A stretch of 64,000 nucleotides of DNA from CALARM01 sp036746235 (lineage in GTDB: Bacteria; Vulcanimicrobiota; SpSt-956; JAKJGF01). Below, one piece after another: positions 55,339-63,945 of this stretch. Position numbers and translations under genes: made by a program. The stretch spans positions 16,951 through 80,950 of the forward strand of contig DAIOEN010000006.1 of the NCBI GenBank assembly GCA_036746235.1, in the 5' to 3' direction. Every line of letters starts with the position of its first letter. Positions within the stretch are counted from its first letter, which is position 1. The notes under the pieces were generated by a model. That model did not search any database, had not been told where the DNA came from, and saw nothing but the letters and a program-made list of their open reading frames with translations.

Positions 55339-55362
55339 TGCGTGATGCGTGATGCGTAACAG
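55335..55362 (+). repeat. Heptamer array (GTGATGC type), 4 units
   Basis: GTAATGC, GTGATGC, GTGATGC, GTAACAG. The first unit contains the ubiD stop codon, and the array fills most of the 63-bp ubiD-ubiA gap inside an apparent operon. Confidence 0.8.
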
Positions 55363-55401
55363 GATGATTTACCCGGAGGTCGGGGAAAAGCTGGTAAAAA
55401 A

Positions 55402-56250
55402 ATGACAGTGATAAAAAAATTTATAGATCTGGTAAGATTTGAACAGACCATATTTGCCCTTCCCTTTGCTTACCTGGGAGTAATTGTGGCAGCAGGGAAA
55501 ATACCTTCTTTCTCTGTATGGCTGTGGGTCACTCTTGCCATGTTCGGTGCAAGAACGGCAGGTATGTCTCTAAACCGCATCATAGACAGGGAAATAGACA
55601 CTAAAAATCCGAGAACAAAAGATAGACTCCTGCCTTCAGGGAAAATAACAGGAACTTCTGTGTGGCTTATCACATTTATATCGCTCGCCCTTCTGGTTTT
55701 CTCTTCGTGGATGTTAAATCCTCTCTGTTTTAAATTAAGCCCTATTGCCGTGGCACTTCTCTGGTTTTATTCATACTGTAAACGTTTTACATGGACCACC
55801 CATTTAATTCTGGGACTGGTAGAATCTGCCGCTCCCATAGGAGGATGGCTTGCAGTTACAGGCACATGGAGTATAACCCCCTTTTTTCTGGGTGCAGCCA
55901 TTATCTTCTGGATGACAGGTCTTGATATAATCTATGCCTGCCAGGATTATGAATTTGACAGAAAAGAACATCTTTATTCAATACCGGCAGTATTCGGCCT
56001 CGATAATGCACTTTATATATCCTCTTTTTCTCACATGTTAACAGTTTTCTTCCTGCTCATGTTCGGTATCATAGCAAAACTTGGGCCTATTTACTATATC
56101 GGCCTTGCAGTTACATCTTTTCTGTTTATATATGAACACAGCCTTGTAAATCCGAAGGATTTAACACATGTAGACAGAGCATTTTTTACTGTAAACGGCT
56201 GGATTTCCATTGTTATATTACTTTTCACGATAGGAGATGTTCTGTTATGA
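55402..56250 (+). CDS. ubiA: UbiA-family prenyltransferase (MqnP-like)
   Basis: 282 residues, ATG start; GGAGG lies further upstream than usual. A polytopic membrane protein with both Asp-rich prenyl-diphosphate sites: NRIIDREIDTKNPRTKDR and DIIYACQDYEFDRKE. The second motif and LPSGKIT fit the UbiA/MqnP branch. It attaches a polyprenyl chain to an aromatic carboxylate at the membrane, here probably the naphthoate ring of menaquinone. It overlaps ubiX by four bases (ATGA), implying coupled translation. Confidence 0.9.
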   Translation: MTVIKKFIDLVRFEQTIFALPFAYLGVIVAAGKIPSFSVWLWVTLAMFGARTAGMSLNRIIDREIDTKNPRTKDRLLPSGKITGTSVWLITFISLALLVFSSWMLNPLCFKLSPIAVALLWFYSYCKRFTWTTHLILGLVESAAPIGGWLAVTGTWSITPFFLGAAIIFWMTGLDIIYACQDYEFDRKEHLYSIPAVFGLDNALYISSFSHMLTVFFLLMFGIIAKLGPIYYIGLAVTSFLFIYEHSLVNPKDLTHVDRAFFTVNGWISIVILLFTIGDVLL

Positions 56251-56837
56251 TAATAGTTGGTATTACAGGCGCAAGCGGCGTAATTTACGGCAAAAGAATA
56301 TGTGAAGAACTTGCCAGGCATGACCATGAAGTAGCTCTGGTAGTTACGGAACATGCAAAAGGAGTCATATGCCAGGAACTGAAAATAAAATCTTATAAAA
56401 AAAATAAAATATTCTCCGAAGAAATATGTGAAAAAATAAAAGAATTTTCCATCTCAGACATGAGTTCTTCCATAGCAAGCGGTTCTTTTAAAACCTCCGG
56501 TATGGTAATTGCGCCATGTTCGATAAATTCCCTCGGTGCAATGGCAGCCGGCATATGCAACAATCTTCTTTTACGCTCTGCCCAGGTAACACTTAAAGAA
56601 AAAAGACCCTTTGTTATAGTACCCAGGGAATCACCTATCGGGCTGATTCAAATAAGAAATCTTCTTACCCTGTCAGAAGCAGGAGCAATAATAGTTCCTC
56701 CCTGTCCTGCCTTTTACAATGACCCTCAGACAGTTGACGATATTATCAATTTTACCGTTTCAAGAGTTCTGAATTTACTCGGTATCGAAAATAATCTCAC
56801 CAAACAGTGGGATTACTGCTGTGGTGACCATAAATAA
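56247..56837 (+). CDS. ubiX: Flavin prenyltransferase UbiX
   Basis: 196 residues, ATG overlapping the ubiA stop. It has GITGASGVIYGKRI (FMN-binding loop), MVIAPCSINSLGAMAAGI, and LKEKRPFVIVPRESP for dimethylallyl phosphate binding. It prenylates FMN to make the cofactor of UbiD, the first gene of the cluster. Length normal and motifs intact. Confidence 0.93.
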   Translation: MIIVGITGASGVIYGKRICEELARHDHEVALVVTEHAKGVICQELKIKSYKKNKIFSEEICEKIKEFSISDMSSSIASGSFKTSGMVIAPCSINSLGAMAAGICNNLLLRSAQVTLKEKRPFVIVPRESPIGLIQIRNLLTLSEAGAIIVPPCPAFYNDPQTVDDIINFTVSRVLNLLGIENNLTKQWDYCCGDHK

Positions 56838-56852
56838 TACATATTTGCTCTC

Positions 56853-56880
56853 GTGACGCGTAACGTGTAACGCGTGACGG
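56853..56880 (+). repeat. Heptamer array (GTAACGC/GTGACGC type), 4 units
   Basis: GTGACGC, GTAACGT, GTAACGC, GTGACGG, followed by GAGGA as at 63899. It lies between convergent ubiX and kinase genes. Confidence 0.8.
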
Positions 56881-56894
56881 GAGGAAGACTCTTT

Positions 56895-58448
56895 TTACAT
56901 GCTTTTGCTCAGGTCAGTAATAGATTCCACAATAAAATCACCCATCTTTAAGCCTGTAATCTTAACCCTTGTCCCCTCTTTTATAAACTGCCCGTCACAG
57001 GAACATGCAGAAAAAGCTTCCTCTTCTCCGTCTATTAAAATTTTCCCTGCAGGTCTCATAGGAGAAGTAACTGTTGCAAAATGTCCTGTAAAAGCTTCTT
57101 TACTCTTTTTCTCAATAAGAGGAATTTCTTTACTTTCTCTTTTCTTAATACGTAAAACATTCATAAATATAACAGAGGCAAGAATCATAAAGGGAACTGC
57201 AAGTGCCAGCAAAAGCACGGCAGACAGACGGCCGGCTTCGTAACCGGGTAAAGGTATGGTCAGGGCATAAAAATTCCTGGCATTTAATATTACAAAAGGT
57301 ATTGTCACCAGTATAAGGGCTTCCCAGTTAATGCCGGGAATAGATTTCATTTTTCTTATGACCATATAAAAAAGACCGGTAAAGAAAAACAGACCCAGCA
57401 AAGGCAAAAATACCGGCACGGAAGAAAGAACGGACGGGGAAACAATATCCAGGAGCCACATAAAGATACTGCTTATACCGGCAGGTATAATACTCAGCAA
57501 CTTTGCACCGAAAAGATAAAAGAAAGACGTTAAAATACCGGAAGGCAATAACATAAACGCAAAGGTAAAAACAGTTCCCGTAACGGTATGTACAGGTTTA
57601 TTATCTTCCGGAGAAACAACAGCCTGTTTTTGCACATGTACAGGAAGTTTCTTCCGCCATACATCTTCGAAAGCTTTTCTGAAATCCGATATAGTACAGA
57701 ATCTTTTTTCAGGCTCAGAAGAAAGGCATTTTAATATAAGGCTTCTCAGTTCCGGCGCCAAATTACTATTGCTTTCTATCTCTTTTCTTCCTTTTTCAAC
57801 AGGTAAATCAGGAACATTACCAGTAAGCATATAATAAAGATTTGCTCCGAGGCTGTATATATCGGAACGTTCATCAGTCTGTCCTCTGCCGTACTGTTCA
57901 GGGGGACAGAAACCGGGAGTTCCCACTATTACAGTATCATATTGCCTGCTGTCTTTAAATATTCTGGCTATACCGAAATCAATCAGTTTTACTTTGAAAT
58001 CAGGAAGTATCATTATATTGGAAGGCTTTAAATCTCTGAAGATTATATGTTGCCCATGAAGATATTCCAGAATATCACAGAGTTGATAGATGATTTTTTT
58101 CACAGTCTCAATGTCTGCAGAACTGTTTTCTATATAGTCCTTTACAGTCCGGCCTTTAATATAGTCCATTACAAGATAATAGCGATCTTTTTCCAGAAAA
58201 TAATCTATAACTTTCGGTAGATTTGTATGGTCCAGAGTATTTAACATATGGGCTTCCTGTTTGAATAATTCCATGAACTGCTTTTTTTCTTCTTCTTCAA
58301 GAAAAGAAGGAACCATCTCTTTCACAGCGCAATCATTTGAGAGACGTCCGTCATAAGCAAGATACACAGTTCCCATGGCTCCTTTACCGATTATATTTTT
58401 TATCGTATACCGTTCCTGAAGTTTGGTTCCGTCAGATAAATATTCCAT
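56895..58448 (-). CDS. Hanks-type Ser/Thr kinase fused to membrane helices and an NfeD-like OB domain
   Basis: 517 residues, ATG with GAGGTGA upstream. The kinase domain (about 12-265) is intact: GKGAMGTVYLA, CAVKEM, FRDLKPSN, LIDFGIARIF, CPPEQYG. Four or five membrane helices follow (about 290-440). The last 65 residues (GHFATVTSPMRPAGKILIDG, EGTRVKITG) match the OB-fold C-terminal domain of NfeD proteins, which work with membrane stomatins and proteases. A kinase carrying an NfeD-like end is unusual. The OB domain should be cytoplasmic if the helix number is even. Unlinked to its convergent neighbour ubiX. Confidence 0.82.
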   Translation of the reverse strand: MEYLSDGTKLQERYTIKNIIGKGAMGTVYLAYDGRLSNDCAVKEMVPSFLEEEEKKQFMELFKQEAHMLNTLDHTNLPKVIDYFLEKDRYYLVMDYIKGRTVKDYIENSSADIETVKKIIYQLCDILEYLHGQHIIFRDLKPSNIMILPDFKVKLIDFGIARIFKDSRQYDTVIVGTPGFCPPEQYGRGQTDERSDIYSLGANLYYMLTGNVPDLPVEKGRKEIESNSNLAPELRSLILKCLSSEPEKRFCTISDFRKAFEDVWRKKLPVHVQKQAVVSPEDNKPVHTVTGTVFTFAFMLLPSGILTSFFYLFGAKLLSIIPAGISSIFMWLLDIVSPSVLSSVPVFLPLLGLFFFTGLFYMVIRKMKSIPGINWEALILVTIPFVILNARNFYALTIPLPGYEAGRLSAVLLLALAVPFMILASVIFMNVLRIKKRESKEIPLIEKKSKEAFTGHFATVTSPMRPAGKILIDGEEEAFSACSCDGQFIKEGTRVKITGLKMGDFIVESITDLSKSM

Positions 58449-58565
58449 AAGTCACCTCGAAATAATAGAGACAATCCCTGTCATGTGATTTTTATAAAGA
58501 CATTCTATATCTGTCAAAAGATTTCCTACTTTACAGGGGAATTTCTTTATATATAAAAAAAATAA

Positions 58566-58583
58566 AAAATCCTGCAGGATTTT
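58566..58583. terminator. Perfect palindrome, terminator-like
   Basis: AAAATCCTGCAGGATTTT, an 18-bp palindrome. It sits between two divergent starts, where a terminator is unexpected, so an operator is also possible. Confidence 0.35.
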
Positions 58584-58652
58584 GTTAACATTATGTTAAA
58601 ACATATTCGAATTATTAGAGTGTATTTTATAACCTGTTAGAATTTAATTAGA

Positions 58653-58692
58653 GTGAAAAGAGAAAAGAATAGGACAGGACTCACTATTCACT
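58653..58692 (+). repeat. GTNANNN inverted heptamer pair (GTGAAAA type)
   Basis: Left arm GTGAAAA, GAGAAAA; right arm ACTCACT, ATTCACT. A diverged sister of 14517-14567, including flanks. It ends 22 bp before the glutamine synthetase start. Confidence 0.7.
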
Positions 58693-58714
58693 AACTACAA
58701 AGGAGACAGAAACT

Positions 58715-60049
58715 ATGGACAAAGCATTTATAACATCTCTAAAATCATCGGGCATAAAATTTATCCGTATACTCTGGTGTGATAATGCCAATATAATCAG
58801 AGGGAAAGCAATACATATAGATACACTGGAAGACAACATGGCTCATGGAGTGGGAATTTCTGCTGCACAACAGGCAATTCCTGTAATGTATGATGCAGTA
58901 GTTCCAGGGGCAGGCCTTGGCCCTGTCGGTGAAGTAAGACTTGTACCTGACTGGTCAAGCTTCAACACCCTCCCCTATGCTCCTGCCCATGCCAGAGTAA
59001 TGGGAGATATGAAACAAAAAGGTAAAAACTGGCCCTATTGTTCCCGCCTCTTTCTCAAAAAAATGATATCGGAAGCAGAAAAAGAAGGTATAGAGATTAA
59101 AACAGCTTTTGAAAATGAATTTTATCTCTTAAAAACAGGAACTGATGAAATTATACCTGCAGATTATACAGTTTTTGCCTCCACACAATCAATGGATATA
59201 AATCAGCATATTATAAATGAAATAGCGGAAAACCTCATAGCCCAGGGTATGATTATAGAACAGTACTATCCTGAATCAGGCCCCGGACAGCAGGAAATTT
59301 CAATAAGATATACAGACCCGCTAAAAGCAGCAGACAATCAGATTGCTTTCCGGGAAACAGTCAGAGCCGTTGCATCACATCACGGATTGAAAGCCTCTTT
59401 TCTGCCAAAAATATTCCTGGATAAGGCAGGGAGCGGATGTCACATACATCTGAGCCTCTGGAAAAATGAAAAGAATCTTGTTCCGAACTCCAGAGAATCC
59501 TATGGATTGTCAAAAACAGCAAAATCCTTTATTGCAGGACTGCTCCATCATATGCCTGCCCTTATGGCAATAACGACACCTTCTACAAACTCGTACAGGC
59601 GAATAAAACCTCATTACTGGAGCGGAGCTTTCAGATGCTGGGGCGTGGATAACCGTGAGGCTGCAGTAAGAGTTATAACAGACCCGAAAACAAATTCATA
59701 CAAACAGTTTGAATTTAAACCATCAGATGCCACAGCAAATCCATATCTTGCCATGGGAGCTGTTATTGCAGCAGGCATTGACGGTATAAGACAGAAAATG
59801 GACATTCCTGCACCTGTAAATACAGATCCGGGCAATCTCTCAGAAGAAGAAAGAAAAACAGCAGGAATAGATAAACTGCCTGCAGATCTTGGCTCTGCTT
59901 TAGAATATCTTACAGCCAATAGAGTTCTTCTTAATGCCCTTGGAGCAGAACTTTCAGGTGCCTATCTGGCAGTAAGAAGAAGTGAATGGGAAAATATGTC
60001 GGAATACGAACTGGCAGATGAAGTGGAATTATTAATGGAAAAATATTAA
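58715..60049 (+). CDS. Glutamine synthetase family protein (type I fold)
   Basis: 444 residues, ATG with AAAGGAGA upstream. The N-terminal beta-grasp part runs IKFIRILWCDNANIIRGKA. The catalytic domain has FENEFYLL, PGQQEIS, GSGCHIHLSLW and RIKPHYWSGAF with WGVDNREAAVRV. It ends EYELADEVELLM. Metal and ATP residues are kept. The adenylylation-site region is not obviously conserved. The sequence looks closer to the GlnA-like gamma-glutamyl ligase branch than to classical GlnA, so a substrate other than ammonia is possible. No nitrogen-regulatory neighbour. Confidence 0.82.
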   Translation: MDKAFITSLKSSGIKFIRILWCDNANIIRGKAIHIDTLEDNMAHGVGISAAQQAIPVMYDAVVPGAGLGPVGEVRLVPDWSSFNTLPYAPAHARVMGDMKQKGKNWPYCSRLFLKKMISEAEKEGIEIKTAFENEFYLLKTGTDEIIPADYTVFASTQSMDINQHIINEIAENLIAQGMIIEQYYPESGPGQQEISIRYTDPLKAADNQIAFRETVRAVASHHGLKASFLPKIFLDKAGSGCHIHLSLWKNEKNLVPNSRESYGLSKTAKSFIAGLLHHMPALMAITTPSTNSYRRIKPHYWSGAFRCWGVDNREAAVRVITDPKTNSYKQFEFKPSDATANPYLAMGAVIAAGIDGIRQKMDIPAPVNTDPGNLSEEERKTAGIDKLPADLGSALEYLTANRVLLNALGAELSGAYLAVRRSEWENMSEYELADEVELLMEKY

Positions 60050-60265
60050 TTTTTTCGGCGTGGCTCAAAAAGAAAATCAGGGTAAATATGAGACGGGACA
60101 ATTATATAGAAACACATAAAAATCCATCAAAAAAACAAAAATATAGTATATAATTTTCAAAAAAAGTGTTTTTTACAATATTATGTCTAAAATATGCAAA
60201 TACATGGTAAAATTAAATAGAGGTTTTTTGTAGTTTAACATATTTTTTTAATTACAGGTAATGTT

Positions 60266-61381
60266 ATGAATAATTCTATAGAAAATAATAATCTTATAAA
60301 ATATCTTTCTCATCCCTTAATCAGAGATATTGGCCGAAAAGTCCTCTCAGAAGAAAGACTTACAGAAAAAGAGGGGATTTTTCTTTTTCAGTATGAAAAT
60401 ATATTTGAAACTGGCCTTCTTGCGGATTTCGTAAGAAGAAAAAAGGTCGGAGATTTTGCTTTTTACGGAAATAATCTGAATATAAACCATACAAATATCT
60501 GTGAAATGAAATGTCCCATATGTGCTTTTTCAAAAGATGACGGAGAAGAAGGTTCCTATATTATGACAGTCGATGACATCTTAAAAAAAGTAGAAAAATA
60601 TAGAGACTCAGGTGTAGAAGAAATACATATAGTCGGAGGGGTAAACAGGCATATAAATCTCACATATCTTGAAGACATATTTTCTGGCATAAAGAAAATA
60701 AATGAAAAATTTCACATACAGGCTCTTACATGTGTAGAATATGACTATATATCCAGGAAAGAAGGAATTACTTTAAACAATGTATTTAAGAGACTGAAAA
60801 AAGCAGGACTCGGTTCTATTCCAGGCGGAGGAGCTGAAATATTCAATGGTAAAATAAGGGAAATCATAGCTCCTCAAAAAATTTCAGGCGACAGGTGGCT
60901 GGAAGTATCAGAAAAAGCACACAGAGAAGGTATACGCACCAATGCCACTATGTTATACGGTCATATTGAATCATATGCAGACAGAATAGACCATATGATA
61001 AAATTAAGGGCCCTTCAGGATAAAACAGGAGGATTTATGGCTTTTGTTCCTCTCACCTTTCATCCTTATAATACAGAACTTGAACATATGGTAAAAGAAA
61101 AAACTGATATTTATGACATACTGAAAGTAATAGCAGTCTCCCGTCTTATGCTCGATAATTTTGACCATATAAAAGCACTCTGGATGTATATGGGGCAGGA
61201 ATTTATAGAAATAGCTCTGCATATGGGTGCCGATGATCTGGGAAGTACATCAATAGAAGAAAAGATTGTTAAATCTGCCGGCGGAGAAACCAGAGAGATT
61301 ATGAAGAACGAAGATTTTGAATGTTTAATTATAAAGGCAGGTCTTATACCCAGAAGAGTTGTAAGTAATTATGGAATATAA
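60266..61381 (+). CDS. mqnE: Aminofutalosine synthase MqnE (radical SAM)
   Basis: 371 residues, ATG with a weak AGGTAATG upstream. The radical-SAM iron-sulfur motif is CEMKCPICAF (Cx3Cx2C), preceded by NINHTNI. Other MqnE signatures: EEIHIVGGVNRH, SIPGGGAEIFNGKIRE, RTNATMLYGHIES, FVPLTFHPYNT and GADDLGSTSIEE. It joins the adenosyl radical from SAM to the chorismate-derived enol ether, giving aminofutalosine, the early step of the alternative menaquinone pathway. It overlaps the following histidine kinase gene by 11 bases. mqnA, B, C and D are not in the window. Confidence 0.93.
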   Translation: MNNSIENNNLIKYLSHPLIRDIGRKVLSEERLTEKEGIFLFQYENIFETGLLADFVRRKKVGDFAFYGNNLNINHTNICEMKCPICAFSKDDGEEGSYIMTVDDILKKVEKYRDSGVEEIHIVGGVNRHINLTYLEDIFSGIKKINEKFHIQALTCVEYDYISRKEGITLNNVFKRLKKAGLGSIPGGGAEIFNGKIREIIAPQKISGDRWLEVSEKAHREGIRTNATMLYGHIESYADRIDHMIKLRALQDKTGGFMAFVPLTFHPYNTELEHMVKEKTDIYDILKVIAVSRLMLDNFDHIKALWMYMGQEFIEIALHMGADDLGSTSIEEKIVKSAGGETREIMKNEDFECLIIKAGLIPRRVVSNYGI

Positions 61382-63821
61382 ACTATCAGATATTATTGAT
61401 ATACAAAAACTTCAGCATTTAATGGAACTTTTCTATAAGGTTTCACCTGTTCCTGTATTTATTGTCGATATATATAATAATATTCTAGCCGGTACAGGAT
61501 GGCAGGAAATATGTAAAAAATTTCATACTGCGAATCCTCTTTCCTGGGAAGAATGCAAAGAAAGTCATGATAATATAAGACAATATCTTCAGGAAAAGAA
61601 ATTTATTGATTATAAATGTAAAAAAGGTTTCTCAAACCTCGCATTACCTGTTATAATTATGGAAAAACATCTGGCCACATTACTTCTGGGCCAATTTTTT
61701 TATGAAGATGAAAAACCTGAAGAGGATTTTTTTATTTACCAGGCAAAAAAATTTAATTTTTCTCTGGATGAATATATGACAGAAATAAAAAAAATACCGG
61801 TTTTTACAAGAGAACAGGTAAAGAATACCATGGCCTATTATATAGATTTTGTAAACTTTATTGTAGATAAAGGTTTAAGCCACATAAAACAGATGGAAGC
61901 GGAAAAAAATCTCAAAGAAAGCAGGGATCGTTTTCGTTATCTTGTAGAATCCACAAGTGATTGCATATGGCAGACAAATAAAAAAAACGAATATATCTAT
62001 ATAAGTCCAAATATAGCCGATTTAATTGGTTATAAACAGGAAGAAATACTGGGTACAACTCCTCTGGAACACAGACCGGAAGAAGAAGGAAAAAGGATAG
62101 GAGAAATCTTTACTCCCATAGCAGAAGAAAAAAAATCCTTTAAAAATCTTGAAAATCTGGTATTACATAAAAATGGCGATGAAATTATTATAGAAACAAG
62201 CGGAGTACCAGTATTCGATATAAATGAAAACTATACCGGTTACCTGGGTATAGCCCGTAATATTACAGATAGAAAAAAAGCAGAAAAAGCACTCATGGAA
62301 AGTGAACAGAGATACAGAGAATTGACTGATTTGCTGCCTCAGACAGTTTTCGAACTTGATCTCAAAGGGAATTTTATCTTTGTAAACCGTTATGCCTATG
62401 AAGTTACCGGTTATACTCCGGAAGATGTAAGGAAAGGATTTAATGTTCTTCAAATAATTGCACCGGAAGACAGAGAAAAAGCAACGAATAATATGAAAGA
62501 AGTACTGACAACGGGCAGACCGGGCGGATGTGAATATACAGTCCTGAAAAAAGACGGTACAAGATTTCCCGTTATATCATATTCATCTCCAATCATAATA
62601 GAAGGCAAACCTGCAGGTCTCAGAGGCATTGTCGTAGATATTACAGAGCAAAAAAATGCTGAAGAAGAAAGAAGAAAACTGGAAGTACAATTACTGCAGA
62701 CTCAAAAGCTTGAAAGTCTTGGTATACTGGCAGGAGGTATAGCTCATGATTTCAACAATATCCTCACAGGAATACTTGGCTATGCAGATCTGGCCCTTAT
62801 GGAAACAGCAAAAGATTCTCCTGTAAAAGAATATATTCAACAACTAGTAATATCATCCCGTCGTGCTGCCGATCTCACAAAACAAATGCTTGCTTATTCA
62901 GGTATGGGAAAATTTCTTATCAGACCAGTCAATCTTTCTGAAGTCGTAAAAAATATGTCTAAACTGGTGGAAGTTTCTGTTTCAAAAAAATGTTTATTAA
63001 CATATAATTTACCTGAAGATCTTCCCATTATAGAAGGAGATATTGCACAGATACAGCAGGTGATTATGAATCTGATTATAAATGCTTCTGAAGCCATAGG
63101 AGATAATAATGGAGATATTACAATAAGGACAGGCATAATAAACTACGACAGGATATGTGTTTCAGATATTATGGCGAAAAATTTACAGAAAAAAGACTAT
63201 GTATATCTGGAAATAAAAGATACAGGCAGTGGAATAACAGAGGAGATTCAGAATAAAATATTCGATCCGTTCTTTACGACAAAATTCACAGGAAGAGGTC
63301 TGGGACTTGCTGCAGTAATCGGTATAGTAAGGGGCCACCATGGAACTATAACAGTATCAAGCCAGCCAGGTTACGGTTCGACTTTTACTGTTTTCTTACC
63401 TGTTTCGGAAAAATTTGAAATTACCTGTACAGACAGAGATAGAAATAGCCACATAAAAGACACTGTTATGGTTATAGATGATGAACAGACAGTATTATCA
63501 GTAGCGGAAGCAATGTTAAAAAAACTTGATTTTAATGTGTTAACAGAAAATGACAGCAGAAAAACTGTTGAACTCTTCAATAATAATAAAGATAAAATTT
63601 CTCTTGTTATTCTGGATATGACCATGCCATATATGGACGGATCAGAAGTATTTAAACAATTAAAAAGTATTAAACCTGATGTAAAGGTTATACTTACCAG
63701 TGGATATAATGAACAGGCTGCCATAAACCATTTTACAGAAAAAGAACTGGCAGGTTTTATTCAAAAACCTTACTCTGTAGAAGAACTGAAAAAAGTCATA
63801 GAAAAGGTTATTATATTATAA
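61371..63821 (+). CDS. PocR-PAS-PAS hybrid histidine kinase with receiver
   Basis: 816 residues, ATG inside the end of mqnE. Order: PocR-type ligand domain (about 5-175), PAS (180-300, NITDRK), PAS (310-430, DITEQK), HisKA with the phospho-acceptor His459 in GGIAHDFNNIL, HATPase (about 550-675; GLGLAAVIGIV), then a receiver domain (about 700-816) with Asp749 in VILDMTMP and the lysine in IQKPYS. All phosphotransfer residues are present. No membrane helix, so the signal is cytoplasmic; PocR domains bind small organic ligands. The overlap with mqnE suggests coupling to quinone synthesis or redox state. No DNA-binding output is present here. Confidence 0.88.
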   Translation: MEYKLSDIIDIQKLQHLMELFYKVSPVPVFIVDIYNNILAGTGWQEICKKFHTANPLSWEECKESHDNIRQYLQEKKFIDYKCKKGFSNLALPVIIMEKHLATLLLGQFFYEDEKPEEDFFIYQAKKFNFSLDEYMTEIKKIPVFTREQVKNTMAYYIDFVNFIVDKGLSHIKQMEAEKNLKESRDRFRYLVESTSDCIWQTNKKNEYIYISPNIADLIGYKQEEILGTTPLEHRPEEEGKRIGEIFTPIAEEKKSFKNLENLVLHKNGDEIIIETSGVPVFDINENYTGYLGIARNITDRKKAEKALMESEQRYRELTDLLPQTVFELDLKGNFIFVNRYAYEVTGYTPEDVRKGFNVLQIIAPEDREKATNNMKEVLTTGRPGGCEYTVLKKDGTRFPVISYSSPIIIEGKPAGLRGIVVDITEQKNAEEERRKLEVQLLQTQKLESLGILAGGIAHDFNNILTGILGYADLALMETAKDSPVKEYIQQLVISSRRAADLTKQMLAYSGMGKFLIRPVNLSEVVKNMSKLVEVSVSKKCLLTYNLPEDLPIIEGDIAQIQQVIMNLIINASEAIGDNNGDITIRTGIINYDRICVSDIMAKNLQKKDYVYLEIKDTGSGITEEIQNKIFDPFFTTKFTGRGLGLAAVIGIVRGHHGTITVSSQPGYGSTFTVFLPVSEKFEITCTDRDRNSHIKDTVMVIDDEQTVLSVAEAMLKKLDFNVLTENDSRKTVELFNNNKDKISLVILDMTMPYMDGSEVFKQLKSIKPDVKVILTSGYNEQAAINHFTEKELAGFIQKPYSVEELKKVIEKVIIL

Positions 63822-63834
63822 TATGCGGTAATAA

Positions 63835-63945
63835 GGGGTTGTAAAAAATAACCTTATCATATTTGCAATCGTGACGCGTAAAGCGTGACGCGTGACGGGA
63901 GGACAATAACCATAATTTGACAGAGTTATTTTCTTACAGTCCCTG
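63835..63945 (+). repeat. Dispersed repeat family B, full copy with central heptamers
   Basis: The ends are inverted: GGGGTTGTAAAAAATAACC and (reverse) GGGACTGTAAGAAAATAACTC. The centre holds GTGACGC, GTAAAGC, GTGACGC, GTGACGG (63871-63898), then GAGGACAATAACCATAATTTG. Related to 14361-14440 and 47152-47201. Confidence 0.7.
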
